Numbered from the stretch's first letter, positions 9,492-16,810 are shown. The stretch: DNA of 16,810 bases from Humisphaera sp. (GCA_025351525.1 JANXVV010000385.1:1-16810), one strand, 5' to 3'. A program made the numbers and translations. Notes: generated by a model not told the origin, from the sequence alone.

Positions 9492-12400
9492 ATCAAATCC
9501 CCATCCTCATCCGTCGCCGCCAATCCCTTCTTCTTCTCAAGCTGGATATTCAATCCCAGCCCGCGGATTTCATTACACAGCACGTCGAACGACACCGGCG
9601 TTCCCGCTTCGAGGGTGTTATTCCCCTTGACCATCGACTCGTAAATCTTTGTACGGCCTTCCACATCGTCGGACTTGACGGTGAGGAGTTCCTGAAGAAT
9701 GTACGCCGCCCCGTAGGCTTCCAGGCCCCAGACTTCCATCTCACCAAACCGCTGACCGCCTGTGCGGGCCTTGCCGCCGAGGGGTTGCTGGGTGATGAGA
9801 CTGTAGGGACCAGTGGCCCGAGCGTGGATCTTGTCGTCGACAAGGTGGTGCAGCTTCATCATGTAGATGTAGCCGACCGTCGTCTTCTGCTCGAACGGCT
9901 CGCCGGTGCGGCCGTCGCATAGCTGGACCTTTCCACCATAGCCCATCACGGCATCGAGTTGACGCGGCGGGAGGACTTCCTTGCTCTTGTCGCGATCCTT
10001 ACGACGCTGCAAAACGGTCTTGTTAGCTTCTTCGATGGCCGCATGAATCTCGTCTTCGGTGGCACCGTCAAACACCGGGGTGCAGGCCTGCTGGCCGAGG
10101 ACCATCATGGCCCAACCCAGGTGGGTTTCGAGAATTTGACCGACGTTCATACGGCTGGGCACGCCGAGCGGGTTGAGCAGAATGTCAACCGGTGTGCCAT
10201 CGGCGAGGAACGGCATGTTCTCTTCGGGCACGATGCGGGCGATGACGCCCTTGTTACCGTGACGACCGGCCATCTTGTCACCGACCGACAGTTGCCGCTT
10301 AGTGGAGATGTAGACCTTGACCATTTCAAGAACACCGGAAGGCAGCTCGTCGCCGCGCTTCATGTGGTCCATCTTGCGAATCTTTTCCTTCGTCACCGCC
10401 TGCACGCGCGGCCAGAAGCGCGAGTAGGTGTTTTCACACTGTTCCTTCACTTCCTTGTTGCCCTTGACCCAGTCGACGCTGAAACCGTCGATCTGTTCGA
10501 GGATGACGTCGGGGATTTCGCTCTGACCGACCTTCTGGCGGGTGCCCGGATCGACCAGCGGTTGCCCGGCGATATTGTTCATCTCGGCGATCATCTGCTT
10601 GAAGATGTCGATCGCACGGAGATTCATGTCCTTTTCGTAAGTGTCGATGTCCTTCTTTAACGCCTTCTTCTGATCTTCCGTCATGTGCATTCGACGGCTG
10701 AAGCGCTGCGCGCCGATTACGACGCCTTCTTCGCCCGCCGGCATTTCCAGTGAATCGTTCTTCACGTCTTCACCGGCACGACCGAAAATCGCGTGCAGAA
10801 GTTTCTCTTCCGGGGTCAGTTCGCTCTTGCTCTTGGGAGCGACCTTGCCGACCAGAATATCGCCCGGCCCCACGCGGGTGCCGACGCGGACAATTCCGTT
10901 CTCATCGAGATTGCCCAGGGCCCTCTCGCTGACATTCGGAATATCGCGCGTGAATTCCTCACGTCCCAGCTTCGTCTCGCGAATTTCGACGTCATATTCT
11001 TCGATATGAATCGAAGTGAAGATGTCTTCTTTCACGAGCCGCTGATTGATGACAATGGCGTCTTCGAAGTTGTAGCCGTCGAAGGTCATGAACGCGACGA
11101 GCACGTTACGGCCCAAAGCAAGCTCGCCCTGCCAGGTGGCCGCGCCGTCGGCAATGATCTGGCCCTTCTTGACGCGCTGGCCCTTCTTCACGATCGGCTT
11201 CTGATTGAGGCAGGTGCGCTCATTCAAGCCGACAAACTTGCGGAAGATGTATTCATCCGCGTTGTCGACCAGAATGCGCATCGAGTCGACGTAGGTGACC
11301 ACGCCGGCGCGCTCGGCCCGAACCAGCATTCCGCTGTTCTGGGCGACGGGACGTTCCATGCCGGTGCTGATGACCGGGGGATCCACGCGGAGCAAAGGCA
11401 CCGCCTGGCGCTGCATGTTTGAACCCATCAACGCGCGGTTCGCATCGTCGTGTTCGAGGAACGGGATCAACGCGGCGGAGACGGAAACGGTTTGCCGCGG
11501 GCTGATGTCGATGTACTCGACATCCTTGCTCGGCACCGTCGCCAGATCACCCTGCACGCGGGCAAGCACGTTGCCCTTGCGAAGGTGATGATCCTTTTCG
11601 ACAACATCCGGCGGGGCCAAAACCGTCTTCATCTCTTCATCGGCGCGCAGATACTTATGGGCGCCGTTGACCTTGCCTTCCTTCACCACGCGGTATGGCG
11701 TGATGAGGAAGCCGTATTCGTCGATGTCGGAATAGATCGACAATGACGCGATCAAACCGATGTTGGTGCCTTCCGGCGTTTCAATCGGACAGATTCGGCC
11801 ATAGTGCGAAATATGCACGTCGCGCACTTCAAAGCCCGCGCGCTTGCGATTTAAACCGCCCGGCCCGAGGGCCGACAGCCGGCGCTCGTGCGTCAACTGC
11901 GATAGCGGGTTGGTCTGATCGACCACCTGCGAAAGCTCGCCGCGCCCGAAGAAGAAGTCGATCGAGCTGCTGATGCTTTTGCTGTTCACCAGCTCGGCAA
12001 TGCGGCCCATCTCGTTCGGATCCTTCAGGCTCATGCGCTCCTGCACGGTTCGACGGAGCTTCAGGAACCCCTTGCGAAGCTCTTCAGCAGCCAACTCGTC
12101 AATCGTGCGCAATCGGCGATTGCCCAGGTGATCGATATCGTCGATGTAGCCTTCGCCGCTGCGCAGCTTGAACATGTATTTCAAGCTGTTGACCAGATCC
12201 TCACTGCGGAGGGTCATCACGGTCTCCGGCACGTTCTGATCGAACTTCCGATTGATGCGGAAGCGACCGACGCGACCGAGGCGGTAGCGGTTTTCGTCAA
12301 AGAATTTCTCGGTAAACAGCGTGCGCGCCTTATCCTCCTGCGGCGGATTACCGGGACGCAGGCGGGCGTAAATCTTCAGCAGCGCATTCACATGGCTCTC

Positions 12401-13261
12401 GGAATTATCTTCGGCAAGCGTATTCAAAATAAGCGGATCGGTGACCTTGGTGACGCACGAAATCGTCTTCAGACTGCTCGATTGAATTTTGTGCAGCGCT
12501 TCGCCGATTTGTGCGCCGGCCTTCACCAGTTCTTCACCGCTTTCGGCGTCAATGATGGCTGTGGCGGCGTAGAACGTGTTCTGCACGTCCTTCACCTTGA
12601 TGTTCTCGATGCCGTAGAATTCCTTGATGATCGCTTCGGTCGTGCCGTACTTTTCGTCAAGGGCGCGAAGAAAAGTCGTCGCGGGAATTTTGCTGGATTG
12701 ATCGATGCGGACGGCGAGCGCGTCTTTTTTGGTGACCGAGCATTCGATCCACGAGCCGCGCTCGGGGATGACCCGGCAGCCGTGCAGCGGGCGATCGCCC
12801 TCCTGCTGTTCCACCAGAAAGTCAACGCCCGGCGAGCGGTGCAACTGATTGACGATCACGCGCTCGGAACCGTTGATGATAAATTCACCCCCGCCGATCA
12901 TGATCGGGATCTCGCCCAGGTAGATATCGTCTTCCTTGATTTCGTCCTTATCCTTACGGACAAAGCGAACGCGGATGCGGAACGGCATGCCGTAGGTCAA
13001 ACGAAGGGCCCGACACTCATCCGTCGTATAGCGTGCTTCTGAGAGATCGTAGCTGATATACTCCAAGCGAAGATTCCCATCGTAACTTTCGATGGGAAAA
13101 ATTTCGCGGAGCAGGGCTTCGAGACCCTCGCACTTTCGCTTGGCGATCTCCACATCCTTTTGCAGGAAGCGGGTATACGCCTTGGTTTGGACGTTGATCA
13201 GGTTCGGGATCGGCAGCGCATCGCCGCGCTTGCTGTAATCACGAGGTTCACGCTCTCGCAT
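9488..13261 (-). CDS. rpoB: DNA-directed RNA polymerase subunit beta
   Basis: This is the second-largest core RNA polymerase subunit, 1257 aa, and lines the active cleft and rifampicin pocket. Family blocks appear in order: 'GEFIINGSERVIVNQLHRSPG' (125-145), the rifampicin region (439-463), 'GPGGLNRKRAGFEVRDVH.SHYGRICPIETPEG' (466-498) and the C-terminal 'HARATGPYSLITQQPLGGKA' and 'GGQRFGEMEVWGLEAYGAA' clamp motifs. It is shorter than E. coli RpoB (1342 aa). The start is ATG 13261 (MREREPRDYSKRG), with AAGGA (13272-13268) 6 nt upstream, a good Shine-Dalgarno; the frame stays open to 13291. No rplL or rplJ lies upstream, so this copy heads its own unit. The next ORF starts inside its stop codon. 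Confidence 0.98.
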   Translation of the reverse strand: MREREPRDYSKRGDALPIPNLINVQTKAYTRFLQKDVEIAKRKCEGLEALLREIFPIESYDGNLRLEYISYDLSEARYTTDECRALRLTYGMPFRIRVRFVRKDKDEIKEDDIYLGEIPIMIGGGEFIINGSERVIVNQLHRSPGVDFLVEQQEGDRPLHGCRVIPERGSWIECSVTKKDALAVRIDQSSKIPATTFLRALDEKYGTTEAIIKEFYGIENIKVKDVQNTFYAATAIIDAESGEELVKAGAQIGEALHKIQSSSLKTISCVTKVTDPLILNTLAEDNSESHVNALLKIYARLRPGNPPQEDKARTLFTEKFFDENRYRLGRVGRFRINRKFDQNVPETVMTLRSEDLVNSLKYMFKLRSGEGYIDDIDHLGNRRLRTIDELAAEELRKGFLKLRRTVQERMSLKDPNEMGRIAELVNSKSISSSIDFFFGRGELSQVVDQTNPLSQLTHERRLSALGPGGLNRKRAGFEVRDVHISHYGRICPIETPEGTNIGLIASLSIYSDIDEYGFLITPYRVVKEGKVNGAHKYLRADEEMKTVLAPPDVVEKDHHLRKGNVLARVQGDLATVPSKDVEYIDISPRQTVSVSAALIPFLEHDDANRALMGSNMQRQAVPLLRVDPPVISTGMERPVAQNSGMLVRAERAGVVTYVDSMRILVDNADEYIFRKFVGLNERTCLNQKPIVKKGQRVKKGQIIADGAATWQGELALGRNVLVAFMTFDGYNFEDAIVINQRLVKEDIFTSIHIEEYDVEIRETKLGREEFTRDIPNVSERALGNLDENGIVRVGTRVGPGDILVGKVAPKSKSELTPEEKLLHAIFGRAGEDVKNDSLEMPAGEEGVVIGAQRFSRRMHMTEDQKKALKKDIDTYEKDMNLRAIDIFKQMIAEMNNIAGQPLVDPGTRQKVGQSEIPDVILEQIDGFSVDWVKGNKEVKEQCENTYSRFWPRVQAVTKEKIRKMDHMKRGDELPSGVLEMVKVYISTKRQLSVGDKMAGRHGNKGVIARIVPEENMPFLADGTPVDILLNPLGVPSRMNVGQILETHLGWAMMVLGQQACTPVFDGATEDEIHAAIEEANKTVLQRRKDRDKSKEVLPPRQLDAVMGYGGKVQLCDGRTGEPFEQKTTVGYIYMMKLHHLVDDKIHARATGPYSLITQQPLGGKARTGGQRFGEMEVWGLEAYGAAYILQELLTVKSDDVEGRTKIYESMVKGNNTLEAGTPVSFDVLCNEIRGLGLNIQLEKKKGLAATDEDGDLM

Positions 13262-13359
13262 CAGTCTTCCTTGTCCGGAGGGTGGGACCACCGTTTGGCA
13301 ACCGGTTCAACCGATCACCAACCCGGCGAAAAGCCGCAGGTTCTTTCCACAAGTCGATA

Positions 13360-13390
13360 AAAATAGCCGCCTTACTGTTGTTAAGCGGCT
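13360..13390 (-). terminator. Terminator-like hairpin in the rpoB leader
   Basis: Read on the minus strand, AGCCGC-TTA (13390-13382), a 7-nt loop, and TAA-G-GCGGCT (13374-13365) form a 9-bp stem with one bulged G. It is followed by ATTTTTATC, a short U-tract. It lies about 100 nt upstream of the rpoB start and downstream of the best candidate promoter. That arrangement suits an attenuator or partial terminator controlling entry into rpoB, but it could also end stray upstream transcription. Confidence 0.5.
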
Positions 13391-13446
13391 TTAAAACCGG
13401 GCGCAGATTCAATCTTATGCACCCGGATTACAATCTTAATGTCGTC

Positions 13447-13474
13447 ACAGTACCAAAATGTCACGATTCGTCAA
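13447..13474 (-). promoter_or_regulatory. Candidate rpoB promoter
   Basis: On the minus strand TTGACG (13474-13469, five of six to the -35 consensus) is followed after 16 nt by TACTGT (13452-13447), a weak -10. Transcription would start near 13440 and give a leader of about 180 nt containing the 13365-13390 hairpin. It is the best sigma-70-like pair I see upstream of rpoB, but the -10 is poor. Confidence 0.35.
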
Positions 13475-13494
13475 GCGCAAAAATAGAACCAGAA

Positions 13495-13519
13495 CCCCAT
13501 CGCTCCTAAAGAGCGGGGG
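13495..13519. repeat. GC-rich hairpin upstream of the rpoB promoter
   Basis: CGCTC (13501-13505) and GAGCG (13511-13515) pair around CTAAA. Flanking CCCC (13495-13498) and GGGG (13516-13519) extend the stem past a 2-nt bulge. On the minus strand a T-rich stretch (TTCTGGTTCTATTTTT) follows, so it may insulate the rpoB promoter from upstream reading. No gene is present for it to terminate. Confidence 0.35.
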
Positions 13520-13699
13520 AAATTCTTGGGTCTTTGACGGAAGTTATTTTTGCATCTTAGCCAAAACGGACGCCTTGATAATACTGATCCTTCCTGCTGG
13601 TGTCAAATAAATTGTTGAAGATGGATAAAACTATTGGCGACCCCCTGATTCGGCTATCCATATCAGCAATGCCGTGCGTGAGGAAAGCACTGAGGAATC

Positions 13700-13836
13700 C
13701 GGGGGGAACCACGAAGGCACAAAAGCGCGAAGTTCTCGCGAAAGGATTCGGGTACGCTTATACCGAGACGACACACATCAACATAGAAATTCCTTCGCGT
13801 CGACTTCGTGCCTTCGCGCCACCGCGCGTCCCCCCG
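13700..13836. repeat. Degenerate inverted repeat of the CACGAAGGCAC type
   Basis: The left arm has a G-run, then 'AACCACGAAGGCAC' (to 13720) and GCGCGAAG...CGCGAAAGGA to about 13745. The right arm begins near 13790 with TCCTTCGCGTCGACTTCGTG, then 'CCTTCGCGCCACC' and a C-run (13830-13835). The arms are imperfect complements of each other over about 45 nt. Non-coding blocks built from CACGAAGGCACGAAGG words are a familiar dispersed repeat in environmental planctomycete and related genomes; that is recalled, not searched. No ORF is credible here. Confidence 0.5.
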
Positions 13837-13893
13837 CTTTCGCTCCCCTCCCCCGCAACCTTAACCCCACTGATTTAATTTTTATCAGACTCT

Positions 13894-13901
13894 GTTACGA
13901 T
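13894..13901 (+). promoter_or_regulatory. Extended -10 of the hydrolase gene
   Basis: TG-T-TACGAT forms an extended -10 (TGnTAnnnT), with TACGAT at 13896-13901 and the TG just upstream. There is no good -35. The predicted start falls within a few bases of the ATG at 13910, and the gene has no Shine-Dalgarno, so the mRNA may be leaderless. Confidence 0.35.
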
Positions 13902-13909
13902 CCGACCCT

Positions 13910-14896
13910 ATGAAATCCATTTCCACCCTACCACTTTGGCTAAGCATTTTGATCATCGCGCCGCTATTCGCGCAGACCCGACCTGCGACACAACCTTCTA
14001 CCCTTCCGCTGCGAAGCTTGGGAATCGCCCAAGTGCTGGGACTCGACCCGAAGCCCCCGCTTCGACCGAAAAATCTGCCCGCGGGCACGACGATGGAACT
14101 GGACCTTCATTACGGCGACGCCCCGGGCCGCGGGCAACTGCTCGATCTGTACCTGCCGGAAAAAATCACCGCGCCACTCCCACTCCTCATCTGGATCCAC
14201 GGCGGAGGTTGGAGCGCGGGCGACAAAGCCGGCTGCCCGGCGCTGGCGATGATCCCGCGCGGATACGCGGTCGCGAGCCTGAACTATCGCCTCTCGCAGG
14301 AGGCCGTCTTCCCTGCGCAGATTCAGGATTGCAAAGGGGCCATCCGATGGCTTCGGGCTCACGCCCAACAATACCACCTCGATCCTAATCACATTGGCGT
14401 CTGGGGTGCCTCCGCCGGTGGGCATCTGGTGGCGTTGCTCGGCACCAGCGGGGGTGAAAAGGAAATCGAAGGAAACGTCGGTGGCAATCTCGATCAATCG
14501 AGCGCGGTCCAGTGCGTGATCGACTGGTTCGGTCCCTCGGACATGAGCGTCTTTTTTGACCAAGCCGCGACGGCCCCCAATATCTTCAAAGCCGACCCCG
14601 ACCGCTCCCCCATCGCCACCCTCTTCGGCGGCCCCCCGCGCGACCATCTCGACCTCGTGCGATTGGCGAACCCCATCACGTTCGTCAAAAAAGGAAACCC
14701 GCCCTTCCTGATCGTCCACGGCGACAAAGACACGCTCGTGCCGTTGGCCCAAAGCCAGATGCTGGCCGACGCTCTAAGAAAAGCCGGGGATGAGGTATAC
14801 TTGGAAGTGCTGGAAGGTGCTGGCCATGGAAACGGTTTCGACAAGCCCGCCCTCCGCGACCTGATGGCCGATTTCGTCGACAAGCACTTGAAATAA
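13910..14896 (+). CDS. Secreted alpha/beta hydrolase (esterase, BD-FAE-like)
   Basis: The product is 328 aa. Residues 1-21 form a signal peptide with hydrophobic core LPLWLSILIIAPLF and a likely AQT cleavage region. The catalytic domain follows a Pro/Thr-rich linker. The oxyanion motif is HGGGW (97-101), the nucleophile is S168 in GASAGG, the acid is D274 in HGDKDTLVP and the histidine is H306 in GAGHG. The layout is that of the hormone-sensitive-lipase/xylan-esterase group often named BD-FAE or 'alpha/beta hydrolase family'. Relatives deacetylate or de-feruloylate plant or algal polysaccharides in the periplasm or outside; the substrate here is not predictable. The gene is divergent from rpoB and probably monocistronic; the tRNA promoter begins 11 nt after its stop. 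Start choice is supported by the signal peptide. Confidence 0.88.
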   Translation: MKSISTLPLWLSILIIAPLFAQTRPATQPSTLPLRSLGIAQVLGLDPKPPLRPKNLPAGTTMELDLHYGDAPGRGQLLDLYLPEKITAPLPLLIWIHGGGWSAGDKAGCPALAMIPRGYAVASLNYRLSQEAVFPAQIQDCKGAIRWLRAHAQQYHLDPNHIGVWGASAGGHLVALLGTSGGEKEIEGNVGGNLDQSSAVQCVIDWFGPSDMSVFFDQAATAPNIFKADPDRSPIATLFGGPPRDHLDLVRLANPITFVKKGNPPFLIVHGDKDTLVPLAQSQMLADALRKAGDEVYLEVLEGAGHGNGFDKPALRDLMADFVDKHLK

Positions 14897-14906
14897 ACCT
14901 GGCATG

Positions 14907-14934
14907 TTGACAGGCAAAGATCGTTGGATACACT
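14907..14934 (+). promoter_or_regulatory. tRNA-Ala promoter
   Basis: A perfect -35 TTGACA (14907-14912) is followed after 16 nt by TACACT (14929-14934), four of six to the -10 consensus. Transcription would begin near 14941, leaving a 5' leader of about 45 nt to be trimmed before the mature tRNA end at 14986. This is the clearest sigma-70-type promoter in the window. Confidence 0.75.
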
Positions 14935-14985
14935 CTTCCCTCGCCCGCGCGACCCCGTCGCCGGGCAAAATCTGAATCCGATCCC

Positions 14986-15056
14986 GGGGCCATAGTGAAA
15001 TGGGATCACACCACCATGGCATGGTGGGATTCGGGGTTCGAATCCCCGTGGCTCCA
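14986..15056 (+). tRNA. tRNA-Ala (anticodon GGC)
   Basis: A full cloverleaf folds. The acceptor GGGGCCA (14986-14992) pairs with TGGCTCC (15049-15055) and includes the G3:U70 pair that marks alanine tRNAs. The D stem is GTGA/TCAC. The anticodon stem CCACC/GGTGG encloses loop ATGGCAT, with anticodon GGC at 15018-15020. The T arm is CGGGG-TTCGAAT-CCCCG. The discriminator is A15056. CCA is not encoded; a run of seven T (15057-15063) follows at once. At 71 nt it is slightly short because the D loop (7 nt) and variable loop (4 nt) are reduced. It reads GCC and GCU codons. Confidence 0.93.
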
Positions 15057-15364
15057 TTTTTTTGAACCAAAATCCGAAAGCATACCACGTCCGGGGGACG
15101 AGGCCCGTGGCCGTGTTCCACATTTTCATAACGTAATCCAGCTTCAGCTACTTCGGATGGGATACCCGCGACGCGCAACTCCCATTACTTCAATTATGGC
15201 CTACCGTAGATTCAGAATCGCAACGTGCATTCTCGCGTGCGACAGCACAGGCAAAGGAAACGCTTAGCGATCGTGACTCGTGATGAACCGTGTCAATCCC
15301 GCCGCGTAAAACGCGTGGCCCATGTGAGGCCTGTGTCAGCAAGTGGTTTTTTTAGAATCCCGCC
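15057..15364. other. Gene-free region after the tRNA
   Basis: It begins with T7 directly after the tRNA, which could end the tRNA transcript although no hairpin stands before it. The remaining 300 bases show no credible ORF, no strong hairpin, and no second copy of the tRNA 3' end that would point to an integrated element. A further T7 run lies at 15346-15352. Confidence 0.5.
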
Positions 15365-15547
15365 ATGGGCAGCCGTAATCTTCAAGCGGAGTTTTTTGCG
15401 TCAATGGCCGAGCCGCAGGCTTTTCGCCTTCTGTTCGAGCAACTGCCTGGCATCTTCTTCTTCGTGAAGGACGGGCATGACCCCGCGAGCGTTCAGGAAG
15501 CGGCACCAGCGCTGACGGGCTCTTCAAACCACTCCCCAATGGCTTAG
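15365..15547 (+). pseudogene. Possible stump of a PAS-containing regulator
   Basis: The frame encodes 60 aa. The part 'FRLLFEQLPGIFFFVKDG' (about residues 20-38) looks like the opening of a PAS domain ('lfe.lPg..FfvKD..g'), as found at the N-terminus of planctomycete AraC-type regulators. After KDG the reading becomes 'HDPASVQEAAPALTG', which no longer resembles PAS, and stops at 15547. The most likely explanation is a 5' fragment left by deletion or rearrangement, beginning at ATG 15365 or ATG 15404. A chance ORF cannot be excluded. The stop of the minus-strand esterase lies immediately beside it. Confidence 0.35.
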
Positions 15548-16435
15548 TCACGGCGTTTTGGATGGAGGGTCCACCATCTTGTCGGCCATGCGGCGGCCCA
15601 GTTCCAGCGTGCCGGCGGTGCCAAAGTGGCCGTGATCTTTGGGATACCGCGTGTTGCGGTCGTCGGCGCGCTGACTCAGGTCGTCGGTGGCAATCACGAA
15701 GGCACCCTTGACCGCTACTCCCGCGCCAGAGTTCTGATCCACTTCCTTTTCACCCTGCCGGACGAGGTCGCGGTTATGGCCCGCGTTCGGCGGTGGCAGG
15801 ACGTAGCCGTAGATGAACAGCATGTCTGGGGCTTGGAACTGCTCACGCACCCGCGCGATGAAACGCGCCAGGTTCTTCCCGTAGTCGCTCGCCGTCTCCC
15901 CTTTCTTGGCGTCGCCCTCGCCTTGTTGCCAGAGCATCCCGCAGATCGTGGGCTCGTACCCCTGTTCCTTGAGTCCCTTCAGGCCGAGCTGTACCGTTTC
16001 CACGAAGGTCTTGAACTGCGGGCCAAAGTGATCGACGTCGGCAGCATCCTTACCGGGTTGCCAATCCTGATACAGGTTCGCGCCGCTGTGGGCGTGCTTG
16101 ATCAGCGCAATCTGCCGGTCCGGCCACCGTTCTGCCAGGCGGTTGCCGAAGCCCAGTTCCGGCCCGAACCGATCAGGCGATTCCGAGGCTTGGTGCAAGG
16201 GCAACCAGATGTTTGGCTCGGCGCCGCTGTCCAGGTGCGGCTTACCGGAGTGAAACAGCAGCATCTTGGGATTCGGCGTGAAGCCGTCGGGCAGGTTTGC
16301 CATGTAGCCCTGTCCGGTGGCGTTGGACTGGCCGGCGATCAGGTAGACGTCGATCGGTTTTACCGGCTCGGCGGCCAAAACGGCCGCACCCCAACATACG
16401 ACAAATATGCACGCGAAGGTCTTGCAGCATCTCAT
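15548..16435 (-). CDS. Secreted SASA/SGNH acetylesterase (sialate O-acetylesterase-like)
   Basis: The product is 295 aa. An N-terminal signal peptide (MRCCKTFACIFVVCWGAAVLAA) would be cleaved before E23. The mature domain has the SGNH-type blocks of the sialate O-acetylesterase / CE6-like family: nucleophile S37 in IAGQSNATGQG, 'WQQGEGD' (169-175) as the conserved glutamate-bearing block, and catalytic D267/H270 in KDHGHFGTAG near the C-terminus. Such enzymes remove acetyl groups from sugar polymers outside the cell. The ATG at 16435 is chosen because it gives a clean signal peptide; the frame opens to 16501 with a basic extension unlikely to be used. It is divergent from an alpha-L-fucosidase, which suggests a shared glycan substrate. 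The true substrate is not shown by sequence. Confidence 0.88.
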   Translation of the reverse strand: MRCCKTFACIFVVCWGAAVLAAEPVKPIDVYLIAGQSNATGQGYMANLPDGFTPNPKMLLFHSGKPHLDSGAEPNIWLPLHQASESPDRFGPELGFGNRLAERWPDRQIALIKHAHSGANLYQDWQPGKDAADVDHFGPQFKTFVETVQLGLKGLKEQGYEPTICGMLWQQGEGDAKKGETASDYGKNLARFIARVREQFQAPDMLFIYGYVLPPPNAGHNRDLVRQGEKEVDQNSGAGVAVKGAFVIATDDLSQRADDRNTRYPKDHGHFGTAGTLELGRRMADKMVDPPSKTP

Positions 16436-16579
16436 GCGAAGAAATACGCGCGTCGGCGACACTCGTTTTCGACGCGGTCCAGCTTGGCGGGATTTCAACA
16501 AAAAAACTGGCAGCCTGCTACAAAAACGGGGGCGACGGTCACGCGTAGTGTAGCGTGTTCTTCACAAAGCGATCGGAAG

Positions 16580-16810
16580 ATGATGATGCAACTTTTATCG
16601 AAGTCTCTGCCGGTGACACTATTGGCTGTCGTGCTCTTCGGCGGCCGATACCTTGACGCGACGGCGGCGGAACGTGCGGTTCCCGGCCCCGCGACGCTCC
16701 CCGCCCAACCACAGCAAGACGGGAGGATGGCGGGGTTCCGACACGCCAAGTACGGCCTGTTCATCCACTGGGGCCTCTACGCCATCCCCGCCGGCGAGTG
16801 GAAGGGCAAG
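16580..16810 (+). CDS. Alpha-L-fucosidase (GH29), 5' part
   Basis: Only the first 77 codons are in the window; the gene runs past the right edge in frame. Three consecutive ATG codons open it (16580, 16583, 16586). GGAAG at 16575-16579 is best spaced for the third. The N-terminus is hydrophobic (LLSKSLPVTLLAVVLF), consistent with a signal peptide. The mature start 'MAGFRHAKYGLFIHWGLYAIPAGEWKGK' is the highly conserved opening of GH29 fucosidases ('W..aKFGlFiHWG.ysvpaGeW'), including the substrate-pocket His-Trp. The enzyme would release alpha-L-fucose from extracellular glycans. It lies back to back with the acetylesterase, with about 145 bp between their starts. Confidence 0.88.
   Translation, partial: MMMQLLSKSLPVTLLAVVLFGGRYLDATAAERAVPGPATLPAQPQQDGRMAGFRHAKYGLFIHWGLYAIPAGEWKGK

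Larger units (their letters stand above)
13262..13909. other. Gene-free region between rpoB and the hydrolase
   Basis: These 648 bases hold no ORF that resembles a protein. They contain the rpoB leader and candidate promoter at the left, two hairpins (13365-13390 and 13495-13519), a degenerate long inverted repeat (13700-13836) and the hydrolase promoter at the right. Short open frames here have no start signal or recognisable product. Confidence 0.6.

Noticed and set aside
12128..13042. 304-codon plus-strand open frame
   Set aside because: Antisense to the N-terminal third of rpoB; shadow reading only.
13600..13913. Short plus-strand ORFs of 92 and 79 codons upstream of the hydrolase
   Set aside because: They run through the degenerate inverted repeat, lack start signals and show no protein-like pattern.
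13964..14752. 262-codon minus-strand open frame
   Set aside because: Opposite the alpha/beta hydrolase, whose signal peptide and catalytic triad show that the plus strand is coding.
14986..15547. tRNA gene as the integration site of a genomic island
   Set aside because: No second copy of the tRNA 3' end and no integrase are visible in the window.

Overview
The window is a chromosomal segment that looks like Planctomycetota. This is inferred from the gene families, not searched. It carries a 78-residue 'FREILHRAPFEPFRV' protein of a kind common in planctomycetes, a Uma2-type nuclease, secreted carbohydrate esterase and fucosidase genes, and several starts with no Shine-Dalgarno or almost no leader. 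A class cannot be fixed from the sequence alone.

Layout: (1) 1-2744, topA on the minus strand with a strong hairpin after its stop. (2) 3043-3911, a 78-aa protein and a Uma2-family nuclease, both minus, with a promoter and terminator visible for the nuclease. (3) 3984-13261, a minus-strand RNA polymerase block: rpoB, a small membrane-protein ORF, a 120-bp MITE-like element, brnT toxin, brnA-like antitoxin, rpoC, then a bidirectional terminator. (4) 13262-13909, a 650-bp gene-free region holding a likely rpoB promoter, a leader hairpin resembling an attenuator, and a degenerate CACGAAGGCAC-type inverted repeat. (5) 13910-15056, a secreted alpha/beta hydrolase followed by tRNA-Ala(GGC) with a clear sigma-70-type promoter. 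(6) 15057-15547, mostly non-coding, with what may be the stump of a PAS-containing regulator. (7) 15548-16810, a secreted SGNH/SASA acetylesterase and a divergent GH29 alpha-L-fucosidase that runs off the window; both fit extracellular polysaccharide breakdown.

The most unusual feature is the rpoB-rpoC junction. These genes normally lie almost back to back. Here they are about 1.04 kb apart, and the gap holds a type II toxin-antitoxin pair in the same orientation plus a miniature inverted-repeat element with 23-bp terminal repeats (one mismatch) and a perfect 8-bp direct flanking duplication. The element supplies the stop codon of the small ORF that is translationally coupled to the end of rpoB. 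If the block is one transcript, the toxin-antitoxin pair is expressed with core RNA polymerase, and the element adds a long hairpin to the mRNA between the beta and beta' genes.
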